64,000 bases of DNA from Chitinophaga sancti. GTDB taxonomy: Bacteria > Bacteroidota > Bacteroidia > Chitinophagales > Chitinophagaceae. The notes below the pieces were generated by a model that saw nothing but the letters and a program-made list of their open reading frames with translations, ran no database searches and was not told the origin of the DNA. The translations under genes and the position numbers were made by a program. Where the stretch lies: positions 5,606,001 to 5,670,000 of the forward strand of contig NZ_CP139247.1 of the NCBI RefSeq assembly GCF_034087045.1, read 5' to 3'. Of this stretch, positions 54,878-64,000 are shown in pieces; within the stretch, counting starts at the first letter, position 1; the number at the start of each line of letters is the position of its first letter.

Positions 54878-57800
54878 TTATTTGCTCAATCTTACGTTCG
54901 CACCAAGGGTAAAAACACGGGGCTGCGGGTAAAAACCGCCATCAACACCAGCACTCAGCGGGTCCCATGATCCGATTTCAGGATCCATTCCCTTATAGCT
55001 TGTAATGATAAATGCGTTGGAGACATTGATATATACCCTCAGGTATTTAATGCTGGCTTTAGAAAGCAGCTTTTGAGAGAAAGTATATCCTAAAGAAATA
55101 TTTTTACATCTTACAAAGGAGCCATTCTCCACGAATTTGTCCGAATTCCTGTTGTTATCATTGGTATTATCATTTCTAAGCCCGGGGATCCTTGTTTCCG
55201 GGTTAGTCACTCTTACGTTATTGATATCAGTGGCTTCTCCGGCGGGATCAATTAAAGTAACTTTTGCATAGTCGTTTAATGACTTGAAATAACCAAAGCT
55301 GGTACCCGGGTATTCTCCATTTACGCGAAGCTGGTTAAATACTTTGTTACCAACGTTTGCAGTAAAAAATATATTCAAATCAAGATTCTTATAGGAGAAA
55401 GTATTATTGAAACCAATCTGGTATTTCGGGATAGGAGAACCCAGAAACGTTTGATCATGTTCATCAATAATGCCGTCACCATTCAAATCTTTGAACTTCA
55501 GATCACCATACCAGATGCTTCCACCGGCAGCCCCTACTGGCAATGGCACGCCATTTTTAGTGGGTCGTGCGTGTGTTTCCAAATCTTTTTTGGTGGCATA
55601 TACGCCTCCATCAATAACATATCCGTAAAACTCGCCGATAGATCTGCCTACAACTGTTTTGTTGTACTGCTTGTCCAGTGAAGCGCCATCCGTATTGAGC
55701 CTAAGTACTTCATTAAAATTACGGGAAACGGTTACGTCAGTTTTCCATGTAAAATTTTGGGTCTTAATACTGGTAGAACTGATCCTGAAGTCAAAGCCCT
55801 TATTATTCACGATACCAACGTTCACATACGGCGCGTCCATCGAGCCTGGCGAATAACCAATCGCTGTTCCGGAATACATAGGTAAAGGAATCTGCAGGAC
55901 GAGACCATCAGTTCTGCGATTATAAAAATCCAGGGAGAAGTTTATTCTCCAGTTAAAAAGCGTTCCATCTACCCCTATGTTTGCATATTTCGTTTTCTCC
56001 CATTGTACATAAGGGTTTCCTACATTCTGGGTAAGCTGTGCGATGCCCGTCAGCCCGGTTGCTACAGTGGCCAGTGTGGAGGTATAGGCATAATCCCGGA
56101 TATTCTGATTATTCGTTAATCCATAACCCAGGCGCAACTTTAACTCATTAATATCCTTTACTGTTTTCAGAAACCCTTCATTATTCAATTTCCATGCAAA
56201 TGCACCTGAGTAGGTAGTCACCCAGCGGTTTTCAACGGCAAATTTTGAAGAGCCGTCTGCACGGAGATTGGCAGTAAACAGGTACTTATCATTGATGCCA
56301 AAATTAATACGGCCAAAGTACGATTCCTGGGCATTTTGTCCTTTACTGCCGCTATTGGTGGCGGTGGTAGGATCACCACTACTGATTACCTGCACATTAT
56401 TGGAAGGGAAATTCGATCTGGAAGCACCAACGCCTTCACTGGTACCGAGTTGCGCTTCATGTCCCAGTAATACATTTACATTGTATCTGTTTTTAAACAG
56501 ATGTGCATAGGTAAGGAAGTTTCTTATCGTTGTATATAAGTTTTGCGAAAATTCATAAGATGCGCTGTTGGTATTATTTTGTACAAGGCCAAAGGTGTAA
56601 GAGGGGTTAAAACGATCTTGCGTGGCCATCGAAAAGCTTGCTGTTGCTTCATTCCGGAGGCTCAGGTCCTTGGTGAAGGCAACTTCAGCATATAAATTAC
56701 CAAAAAGCTGGTACCTTTTTGCCAGGTCTTTATTAATAAGGGCTATCGCATATGGGTTCACGGTACTATTCACCCAACCATTCGGATTATAAGCCCCTCC
56801 CCAGCTACCGTCCTCATTTTTTACAGCGATATCGGGTGTCTGACTTAATGCAGTATTAATTACATTCGAGCTGGTCGAATTCACACTCTCTTTCATACTG
56901 ACCAATTGCAAGCTGGTACCAATTTTTAACCAATTGGTTGTTCTATTGTCCAGATTGAGTCTTAATGATATCCTTCTGAAATTGGAGCCAAGGGCAATAC
57001 CTTCCTGGTTGAAATAAGAACCGGACAGCAGATACTGTGTTTTTACATCTCCTCCATTAATAGTTAAAGTATGGTTGGACATCGGCGCATTTCTGAAAAG
57101 TTCTTCCTGCCAGTTAGTGCCTTCGCCCAGGTACTTTGGATTTACAAATTCCGGTCGGGTATCAAATCCCCATCCTAAACCTGTATTCCTTTCATTTATA
57201 AAAGTTGCGTATTCCCTTAAATTCATTACGGGCAACTTTTTAGGTATTTGCTGGTAGCCTGCATACATGTCATAAGAAATACTAGGCGGAGCCACCTGTC
57301 CTCTCCTGGTGGTGATTACTATAACACCATTTGTTGCCTGTGAACCGTAAATGGCTGTAGCGGATGCGTCTTTCAACACATCAATAGACTCAACTTCAGA
57401 AGGATTGAGCCCTGCCAATGGATTCACTCCCGAACCCAATGAAGCTGTACTACCAATGATGATTCCATCTATTACATACATCGGAGAACCACCGCCAAAA
57501 GAAGACAAGCCACGGATCTGTACAGACACAGCTCCACCTGGTTGACCTGATATTTGTTGAACCACTAACCCGGAAACCTTTCCCTGTAAAGCCTGGTCCA
57601 GGGTTACCGGTTGTGTTTTACGAATCTCATCACCGGAAACAGAGGAGATGGCGCCAGTAACGTCTGGCCGTTTTACTTTGCCATAACCAATTACCACCAC
57701 ATCTTCCAGCTGTGAAATATTCTCCGTCATTTCTACTTCGACAAAGGTGTTTTTGGCAACAATTTCATTTTTCTGGTAACCAATCATGGAAACTACCAAC

Positions 57801-58033
57801 ACACTTCCAGTAGAAGCATCTATCGTAAACCTTCCGTTTTCATCGGTAATAGCAAAACGGCTTGTATTTTTTAAGGTAACGGTAGCTCCAGGAATAGGAG
57901 ACGATTTATCTTTATTAAGGATTCTACCACTTATTTTTGTTGTTTGTGCGGAGAGGTTTATCCCAGACAGGAATCCCAAAAGGATACCCAATAGCGGTTG
58001 TATTCGCAAGCGAATCATTTTGGTTGACTTCAT
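54878..58033 (-). CDS. susC: SusC/RagA family TonB-dependent transporter
   Basis: 1051 residues. A signal peptide ends near NLSAQ. A carboxypeptidase-regulatory-like domain (ISGRILNKDKSSPIPGATVTL) and a TonB box region (EDVVVIGYGKVKRPDVTGAIS) precede the plug (VTLDQALQGKVSGLVVQ, SVQIRGLSSFGGGSPMYVIDGI, IDVLKDASATAIYGSQATNGVIVITT). The barrel follows. It imports the oligosaccharides made at the surface. It is the first gene of the PUL operon, and the hybrid regulator lies just upstream on the same strand. Symbol in the family sense only. Confidence 0.92.
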   Translation of the reverse strand: MKSTKMIRLRIQPLLGILLGFLSGINLSAQTTKISGRILNKDKSSPIPGATVTLKNTSRFAITDENGRFTIDASTGSVLVVSMIGYQKNEIVAKNTFVEVEMTENISQLEDVVVIGYGKVKRPDVTGAISSVSGDEIRKTQPVTLDQALQGKVSGLVVQQISGQPGGAVSVQIRGLSSFGGGSPMYVIDGIIIGSTASLGSGVNPLAGLNPSEVESIDVLKDASATAIYGSQATNGVIVITTRRGQVAPPSISYDMYAGYQQIPKKLPVMNLREYATFINERNTGLGWGFDTRPEFVNPKYLGEGTNWQEELFRNAPMSNHTLTINGGDVKTQYLLSGSYFNQEGIALGSNFRRISLRLNLDNRTTNWLKIGTSLQLVSMKESVNSTSSNVINTALSQTPDIAVKNEDGSWGGAYNPNGWVNSTVNPYAIALINKDLAKRYQLFGNLYAEVAFTKDLSLRNEATASFSMATQDRFNPSYTFGLVQNNTNSASYEFSQNLYTTIRNFLTYAHLFKNRYNVNVLLGHEAQLGTSEGVGASRSNFPSNNVQVISSGDPTTATNSGSKGQNAQESYFGRINFGINDKYLFTANLRADGSSKFAVENRWVTTYSGAFAWKLNNEGFLKTVKDINELKLRLGYGLTNNQNIRDYAYTSTLATVATGLTGIAQLTQNVGNPYVQWEKTKYANIGVDGTLFNWRINFSLDFYNRRTDGLVLQIPLPMYSGTAIGYSPGSMDAPYVNVGIVNNKGFDFRISSTSIKTQNFTWKTDVTVSRNFNEVLRLNTDGASLDKQYNKTVVGRSIGEFYGYVIDGGVYATKKDLETHARPTKNGVPLPVGAAGGSIWYGDLKFKDLNGDGIIDEHDQTFLGSPIPKYQIGFNNTFSYKNLDLNIFFTANVGNKVFNQLRVNGEYPGTSFGYFKSLNDYAKVTLIDPAGEATDINNVRVTNPETRIPGLRNDNTNDNNRNSDKFVENGSFVRCKNISLGYTFSQKLLSKASIKYLRVYINVSNAFIITSYKGMDPEIGSWDPLSAGVDGGFYPQPRVFTLGANVRLSK

Positions 58034-58466
58034 TTTTCATAATTTTAACGTACGTGGATGATGATCCTCTGCTGACATTCTTCAGCGAGGAGAACATTTC
58101 ATTAGTTCATAACATACTTACAGGAATGCGGCATTGGTTTGCGCTGTCCTCATGAGTCACTTTTATTTATGTGATTTGTTAGAACCTCAGATTTAAAATT
58201 CTGAGGTGAACGATTAAGTAAAGTGACCAAAAAAGGAAAAAGATGGTCAGGATCTGCAATAAAGGCAGATGGACTTGCCAGTAAGTCTCCATACGAGACA
58301 TAGGCCGGCAAGCGAAGTAGCAGCAATTGTAGTTTCATATACGTGGATTGAATATTGTAAAGCTATTCTGAAGTTGTCGGAATCAAGGGGGCCAAATGAT
58401 TCAACAAGGGGGGACAAATGTTACAAATGCCTGAATATCACTGGTCATATTTTGATAAACAGGTTA
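58034..58466. other. PUL control region with hairpins
   Basis: 433 bp between the regulator's stop and the SusC start, where the HTCS-controlled promoter should lie. I see inverted repeats ACCTCAGA/TCTGAGGT (58184-58191 and 58200-58207) and a two-part stem CTTGCC...GGCAAG enclosing GTCTC...GAGAC (58274-58312). There is also ATCTGC...GCAGAT (about 58254-58270). No full TAnnTTTG box is found, and no gene. Confidence 0.4.
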
Positions 58467-61400
58467 TTAAAGACTTTTATTCTTAAGGTTTTCCACATAC
58501 TCGGAAGGCGTAGTTTTGAACTCTTCCTTGAAAAACTTACGGAATATTTTGGGATCATTAAATCCCACCTGGTATGCCACCTCAGAAATAGACAATCCAC
58601 TTTTAGCGAACAATTGAACAGCTCTTTTCAAGCGGATCGAACGTATAAAATCCAACGGTGACTTGCCTGTTAGCGAATGTATCTTTCTGTATAAGGTAGC
58701 CCTGCTCATATACATTTCCTTACTGAACTCATCCACAGAAAATTCCGCGTTGTCTATTTGCTTTTCAATAATTTCCAATGCCTGTTTAAGGAATTTTTCG
58801 TCTACGGGGGTGATGGTTACCTCTCCGGGATTGACTTCAATCTGCTTTTGGAACCTTTTCTGCAGTAATCTTTGCTGGGCCAGCAAATTATTAATCCGTG
58901 AAGCCAGGATCTCAAAGGTGAATGGTTTCGTAATGTAATCGTTTACGCCTGCTTTTAACCCCTCCAGTTGTTTTTCTTCACTTCCCATAGCAGTGAGCAA
59001 GATGACAGGAATATGCGCGGTGAGGGTTTCCCTTTTAATTCTTTTGGCGAGCTCAACCCCGTCCATTAAGGGCATCATGATGTCGCTTACCACAAGATCC
59101 GGATTTAACAGTTTTACTTTCTCCCAACCTTCCTTTCCATTTGTGGCTTCTTCAATATGATATTCCTCTCTCAGGTTATCCTTTAAATAAAAGCGTAGGT
59201 CTTCATTGTCTTCAACAATGATTATTGTCTTCTTCCCATCCCCTTTTTTATGCGTTTCAACTACTATTTGCTCCTCATCCTCTGAGAATATGGGACTAGT
59301 TAAGGTTCTACCTGAAGCAACATATATTTTCCTTGCGGGGAGCAATACGGTAAAACAGGTACCCTGATCTGGTTCGCTTTTAACAGTGATGATGCCGCCA
59401 TGTAATTTTACAAACTCTTTTGTGATGGCCAGGCCTATACCGGTTCCCTGGTTTACCATGCTCTCCGGAACATCAGTCTGAAAAAACCTTTCAAATACCC
59501 TTGCCTGTTGATCGGCGGGGATACCAATACCAGAATCTTCTACCTCGATAGCCAGTGTTCCATCGCCCTCATTATTTTCTGGTTGTTTATACGTCAGTTT
59601 AACACTTACCGTTCCGTTATCATGCGTATATTTAAAAGCATTGGACAACAGGTTGAATAAAATCTTTTCAATTTTATCCTTATCAAAATAAACCTCCAGG
59701 CTATCTATGTTAGACGAGAATGAAAATCTGATCGTCTTTTTTTCTGCAAGATCCGTAAATGAATCACTGGTTTCCTTGCAAAATCTGACGATATCACCTA
59801 TTGAAGGATGCAATTTTATTTCCTGTACGTCCATCTTCCTGAAATCGAGCAACTGATTGACAAGATTTAATAAGCGTTTAGCATTACGCTGCACAAGATT
59901 TAATTGTTTAACCTGTTCTTCATCCACAGTCTGCTTAATGATCTTATCCAACGGCGCTATGATAAGACTTAACGGCGTACGGAATTCGTGGCTTACATTG
60001 GTAAAGAATTTCGTCTTTACCTGTTCCAGTGCATGTGCTCTTTCGGCTTCTAAGCGCTGTTGCCGGACTTCAAATCGCATGTGTATCCTGTCTAATGTAA
60101 TACGCCGGATAAGCAAAAACAATCCAGTAATGATCAACAGGTATATAATATATGCGATAGAAGTTCTCCAAAATGGGGGTTCAATATTGATTTGCAGTGT
60201 TTTTACATCACTCCACAACCCGGCCCTGTTCAAAACTTTTACTTTGAAAACATAATGACCTGGATTAAGATTTGTATAAGTGGCTCTCCGCTGGTTGCCA
60301 TCGGCATACAACCAGTCTTCATTAAATCCTTCCAGCATATATGCATATTTATCATATGCATTATGGAAAAAACCGAGGTCTGTAAATTCAATAGAGAAAA
60401 CATTTTCTTTATATTTCAGGTCTATACTTTGAAGCTGAGATAAAGAACGTTTGAGCAGCACCCGGTTGTTGACAGATTCGCCGGGTTCAACATTCTTATT
60501 TAATATCTGAAAACCTGTGAAAACAATCTTAGGATGATAAACGGGTTGATTGATAGCAGCAGGATTAATAATGTTAAAACCCGAGGGGCCGCCAAAAATC
60601 AATTCGCCAGTGCTTGTCTTTAATGCGGCGTTATCGTTGAATTCACGGTTTTGCAGGTTATTGGTGGCATCATAACTGATGACAGAAAAAACAATATGGT
60701 TATTTTCCTGGCGCGGTATGACGTTACATAGCCCATTAGGCGTGGAAATCCAAAGCGTTTGGTGGTTATCTTCAAGAATATTCAGGATCATATTATCGGG
60801 AAGACCGTCAGCTATTGTGAAAGCCTGAAATTCTTTTTTTTGTTCATCAAACAAATTCAGACCTTCTCTGGTCCCTACCCAAATTCGTCCTTTACTATCT
60901 TCCAAAAGACAGATAATACTATTATCGCTTAAACTATTCCTCTTATTAGTATCCTGATAAAAAACAGCCGCGGTTTTATTCTTTTCCAGCACGCCAATAC
61001 CGGAGGCTGTCCCAATCCATAAATTGCCCTTTCTGTCCTGCATCATAGCGGAAACATAATCGGAAGGTAAAACTCCCTTTCCACTTTTATAATGATGAAA
61101 CTGATTTGTTTGTTTGTCAAAACGATCGAGCCCCCCTCCCAATGTGCCGATCCACAAATTCCGATCACTGTCTTCAAAAATTTCCCAGACTTTGTCATCT
61201 GCCAGACTTGAAGAATCATTGTCACTATGCCGGTATCGGGTGAATTTATCACCGTCGAAACGGTTGAGCCCTCCCAGGTAAGTTCCGATCCAAAGAATAT
61301 CTTCATCATCTATCCACAAACTCACTATTACATTGTCGCTTAGGCTATTTCTATTTTGGGGATCGTACAGGTACTGTTTGAAAGTATTATTTTTCCTGTC

Positions 61401-62564
61401 GAAATAAATCAATCCTCCGCCATTGGTACCAATCCAGATATTACCCACCTTGTCTTCAGCAAACCGGTTTACATCATCGAATTGCAGGCTTTTTGTATTT
61501 AATTCCTGGTGATGGTAATATGAAAACTGAACGATATTACTATTATAATAATTCACGCCTTGCTTGTAGGTTCCCAGCCAAATAATTCCCTGATCATCTT
61601 TATACATGGTAGTGATACTGTTTTGGCTGATGCTCTTAGGGTCATTGGGGTTATTTAGCAGATAACTGGTGTTGAGGCCGTTCTTCTTATCGATCAGCGT
61701 TACCCCTCCATGATCGGTTCCCACCCAGATCAAACCATTACTATCCTGCACAACCTGGCTGACCAGTTCTGAATTCAATCTGGTTGGAGAAGAATGTTTA
61801 TCAAACTGGCTGATGGTATTATCTGCCGGGTGAAAAAGAAAAATGCCAAAGTTGTAACCCCAAAGCCAGATATCGCCATCATTATCTATAAAAAGACGAT
61901 AGAAGTTATCACCTTTATGCCGCTTCTGTAAAGCCGTGCTGGAAAAAATTATTTTGTCCAGGTGTATGTCATACTGCTGTAAAAATCCGGATTGATATAC
62001 CAGCCACAATTTTCCGTCCTTTGTTTCATTTATGCAAGTAATCTTTTCAGAAGGAGGAACAGCTTTCTGCTTAAATGGCTTTACAACTTTATCACTATCC
62101 GAGTACAAAAACAAACCCTTGTCTTCATACAGGAACCAGAATCTATGGTTGTTTCCTTTTACAATGTTAGAGATAGCACCGGATGGTAAACCGATGGAAT
62201 GTAAATAGTTATCATAGTTGGTATTAAACTTCTCGGTATCCGGGTTATAAATACAGGGACCGCCCATTGTAGACACCCACAGCATTTTATCCGGAAGCTC
62301 ATAAAGTGACAAGATATTATTATCTCGCAGTGAAGTACTGTCATTATGATCTTTTGAAAAAATCCTACAGAAATATCCATCATAGCGATTAAGTCCATAC
62401 GTAGTTCCAAACCATAAAAAACCGTCCCGATCTTTTAACAATGCGGTCACCTGATTATGTGACAGACCATTATAGGTATTAAGCCTGGAAAAATTATAAT
62501 GCTCGCTTTGTGCTAAAACAGAAAGAGATTGTAAAAACGAAATAATACAGAAAAGGTAACGCAT
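58467..62564 (-). CDS. Hybrid two-component system regulator (HTCS)
   Basis: 1365 residues, inner membrane. A signal sequence is followed by two beta-propellers of reg_prop repeats (many copies of W(I/V)GT..GGL.R.D) to about residue 690. A Y_Y_Y domain (EGFNEDWLYADGNQRRATYTNLNPGHYVFKV, given here only in part) and one membrane helix (~800-820) follow. Then come the kinase with His in FFTNVSHEFRTPLS, an ATPase domain (NLLSNAFKYT, GTGIGLAI), a receiver domain (VVSDIMMPLMDG, TAMGS, TKPF), and a C-terminal AraC-type helix-turn-helix. It binds a sugar breakdown product in the periplasm and activates the PUL downstream. Confidence 0.93.
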   Translation of the reverse strand: MRYLFCIISFLQSLSVLAQSEHYNFSRLNTYNGLSHNQVTALLKDRDGFLWFGTTYGLNRYDGYFCRIFSKDHNDSTSLRDNNILSLYELPDKMLWVSTMGGPCIYNPDTEKFNTNYDNYLHSIGLPSGAISNIVKGNNHRFWFLYEDKGLFLYSDSDKVVKPFKQKAVPPSEKITCINETKDGKLWLVYQSGFLQQYDIHLDKIIFSSTALQKRHKGDNFYRLFIDNDGDIWLWGYNFGIFLFHPADNTISQFDKHSSPTRLNSELVSQVVQDSNGLIWVGTDHGGVTLIDKKNGLNTSYLLNNPNDPKSISQNSITTMYKDDQGIIWLGTYKQGVNYYNSNIVQFSYYHHQELNTKSLQFDDVNRFAEDKVGNIWIGTNGGGLIYFDRKNNTFKQYLYDPQNRNSLSDNVIVSLWIDDEDILWIGTYLGGLNRFDGDKFTRYRHSDNDSSSLADDKVWEIFEDSDRNLWIGTLGGGLDRFDKQTNQFHHYKSGKGVLPSDYVSAMMQDRKGNLWIGTASGIGVLEKNKTAAVFYQDTNKRNSLSDNSIICLLEDSKGRIWVGTREGLNLFDEQKKEFQAFTIADGLPDNMILNILEDNHQTLWISTPNGLCNVIPRQENNHIVFSVISYDATNNLQNREFNDNAALKTSTGELIFGGPSGFNIINPAAINQPVYHPKIVFTGFQILNKNVEPGESVNNRVLLKRSLSQLQSIDLKYKENVFSIEFTDLGFFHNAYDKYAYMLEGFNEDWLYADGNQRRATYTNLNPGHYVFKVKVLNRAGLWSDVKTLQINIEPPFWRTSIAYIIYLLIITGLFLLIRRITLDRIHMRFEVRQQRLEAERAHALEQVKTKFFTNVSHEFRTPLSLIIAPLDKIIKQTVDEEQVKQLNLVQRNAKRLLNLVNQLLDFRKMDVQEIKLHPSIGDIVRFCKETSDSFTDLAEKKTIRFSFSSNIDSLEVYFDKDKIEKILFNLLSNAFKYTHDNGTVSVKLTYKQPENNEGDGTLAIEVEDSGIGIPADQQARVFERFFQTDVPESMVNQGTGIGLAITKEFVKLHGGIITVKSEPDQGTCFTVLLPARKIYVASGRTLTSPIFSEDEEQIVVETHKKGDGKKTIIIVEDNEDLRFYLKDNLREEYHIEEATNGKEGWEKVKLLNPDLVVSDIMMPLMDGVELAKRIKRETLTAHIPVILLTAMGSEEKQLEGLKAGVNDYITKPFTFEILASRINNLLAQQRLLQKRFQKQIEVNPGEVTITPVDEKFLKQALEIIEKQIDNAEFSVDEFSKEMYMSRATLYRKIHSLTGKSPLDFIRSIRLKRAVQLFAKSGLSISEVAYQVGFNDPKIFRKFFKEEFKTTPSEYVENLKNKSL

Positions 62565-63023
62565 TGCATCAGGTTTGACATTTAAGAATTTGCGTTTTCC
62601 AACTAAAACCCGGTCTACAATCTAGTAATATAGGAGCTAATAAATATAACAGAAGTATGCGTTTCATAAAAAAGCTGAAATATCACTTCAAAAAAGGTGT
62701 CAAAATAACAATAAAAAAATAAAGCACCAACTCTTCGTAGGGAAACATATTTCCGATATGTATTATTCTACCACTATAACAGTTTTTAATAGGGCTTTAC
62801 TTATACAAATCTGACTATTTATTTATAATTGATGCGCCTTACATTGGGAAAAAGCAGATACAGCTATCCAAAACGGTAATACAATTAACATAGTAATTTA
62901 TTTTACTACATGGCTAAAAGGGCGCTAAAACATCCACCCTGTTAACTAGTCTTTAACGTAACAGCCAGACTTTTTTTGTAATATGCAAACTTCGCTTGAG
63001 ACTTCCCAAGAATAATTTCTACT
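62565..63023. other. AT-rich intergenic gap between divergent genes
   Basis: 460 bp between the regulator start and the SH3-domain protein start. It must hold the promoters of both. I find no full TAnnTTTG box on either strand, no clear inverted repeat and no gene. Confidence 0.5.
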
Positions 63024-63044
63024 ATGGCAATACAATCATTTAAC

Positions 63045-63896
63045 ATGAAATCCCTCCTATTCATTTTATTCCCGGTACTGCTCACCATCTCTGCAACAGG
63101 CCAAACACACAACGTTACACAATGGGTTAAAACGAAGACCATTGATGGCAAAGAGATTACTATGTTACGTGTGCCTGATACTCAGTTCGGTGCAAAACTC
63201 GTGGGCCTGATTTCAGATGCCCAATATATGTTAAGTAAATTGCCGAATTATTATAACCAGTCAATCTCCTACGCCGGGATGGACCTATACAGGGATATAG
63301 AACGTGATTGTCAAAATATTGAAAAGGAAGATCCCAGGTTTCCGGTACAGTATTACCGGGATGAAATGAAAGCATTTAAGGATCTTAAAGAAGAGATGGC
63401 ACAAAAAGCACTGGCGCAAAAGAAAGCGGATGAAGAAAAAGCATTTTTTGCCAGATTGAAATCCAATTATGCATGGATCAGCGGTGACACCTTAAATGTA
63501 CGTACCAAGCCCGATGCAAAATCACCCAGCATCGGTAAAATACTCCGTCTGAGTTATATAAGAGCCTATGAGGTTGATAATCAACCAGATTGGGTGGAAA
63601 TAAATTTTGGTGAGCACAGCGGTTATGTATTGCGGGAACACGTGGCCGTGGACTGGGAAGAATTGGCGCCTTCGCATGAGGACAGCACCCGGTTAGAAAC
63701 CGGCCAGGATTATTACTTCACACCCACTGCTGCTTATACTGCGAAATTAAAAAAGGCAGCTGCCGAAGAAGAACGCGCTATGAGAGCTGCCAATTCAGCG
63801 CCGGCCAGACGATATTACAGAGGTCCAAGAGGTGGGTGTTATTACCTTGATGGAAAGGGCAATAAACAATATGTTGACCAGAGCTATTGCAAATAA
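63045..63896 (+). CDS. Secreted SH3-domain protein with GPRGGCYY tail
   Basis: 283 residues from the ATG at 63045, which gives a signal peptide (MKSLLFILFPVLLTISATGQ); an ATG at 63024 would add 7 residues. The middle has a charged helix (KAFKDLKEEMAQKALAQKKA). A bacterial SH3 domain follows near residues 145-205 (SGDTLNVRTKPDAKSPSIGK...WVEINFGEHSGYVLREHV). The C-terminus has RGPRGGCYYLDGKGNKQYVD, like the PBCV basic adaptor-type motif often at the end of secreted bacterial proteins. The function is not known; cell-wall binding is possible. Confidence 0.7.
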   Translation: MKSLLFILFPVLLTISATGQTHNVTQWVKTKTIDGKEITMLRVPDTQFGAKLVGLISDAQYMLSKLPNYYNQSISYAGMDLYRDIERDCQNIEKEDPRFPVQYYRDEMKAFKDLKEEMAQKALAQKKADEEKAFFARLKSNYAWISGDTLNVRTKPDAKSPSIGKILRLSYIRAYEVDNQPDWVEINFGEHSGYVLREHVAVDWEELAPSHEDSTRLETGQDYYFTPTAAYTAKLKKAAAEEERAMRAANSAPARRYYRGPRGGCYYLDGKGNKQYVDQSYCK

Positions 63897-64000
63897 GTCC
63901 TGCGGCTCAAAGAAAGCTGGTAGCATAGAATCTTTCATGGTTACTTTATCAAAAAAAATATGATCTCACGCGAACAATCCTTACAATTATCAGATCTAAG

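Noticed and set aside
63960..64000. ATG at 63960 that could start another gene (MISREQSLQLSDL)
   Set aside because: Only about 13 codons are visible before the window ends, with no promoter box and no recognisable motif.

Overview
The window looks like chromosomal DNA of a soil-type Bacteroidota of the Chitinophaga kind. Signs of this are a SusC/SusD polysaccharide-utilization locus (PUL) with a hybrid two-component regulator, a type IX secretion tail on one glycosidase, TonB-dependent receptors with carboxypeptidase-like N-domains, few Shine-Dalgarno sequences, and repeated matches to the Bacteroidota -7 promoter box TAnnTTTG. The genus is an inference; there is no rRNA in the window. I see no tRNA, rRNA, prophage, transposase or CRISPR array.

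Region 1-6.1 kb (minus strand) is a giant secreted repeat protein that runs off the left edge. It carries a ~955-bp near-identical internal duplication and a frameshift near 1070. Region 6.5-10 kb holds a DUF4450 glycosidase-like protein with a small lipoprotein behind it. Upstream of them is a strange array of 11-bp repeats with inverted arms. Region 10.2-14 kb has a SUKH-like (SMI1/KNR4) protein divergent from an RNase Z-like metallo-hydrolase, a 35-bp tandem repeat between two convergent genes, and an alpha/beta hydrolase. Region 13.6-25.6 kb is regulatory and stress-related. It holds two Crp/Fnr regulators, a HAD phosphatase overlapping an MFS exporter, a BtuB-like receptor, and a quinone oxidoreductase divergent from an HxlR regulator around a perfect 36-bp palindrome. 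An FtsX-type permease and a PfpI/monooxygenase operon below a consensus-like CRP site complete it. Region 25.7-35.9 kb contains two genes that both seem to have lost their 5' ends at one junction, one of them Coq4-like. It also has a siderophore-type TonB receptor, unknown secreted proteins, a PadR/HAAS/hydrolase operon, a gluconolactonase-like protein and a Gfo/Idh/MocA oxidoreductase.

Region 36-62.6 kb is one large PUL on the minus strand. In transcription order it reads: hybrid two-component regulator, SusC, SusD, surface glycan-binding lipoprotein, GH5 (subfamily-4-like), GH42, GH39, GH44, GH29, a GH2 fragment, an intact GH2, a parallel beta-helix protein with a PDZ domain, and a SusD remnant. 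The endo-enzymes (GH5, GH44), beta-galactosidase families (GH2, GH42), alpha-fucosidase (GH29) and GH39 point to a fucosylated, galactosylated hemicellulose such as xyloglucan. No GH31 alpha-xylosidase or GH3 beta-glucosidase is present here. The fragments at the distal end indicate past rearrangement. The window ends with a secreted SH3-domain protein.
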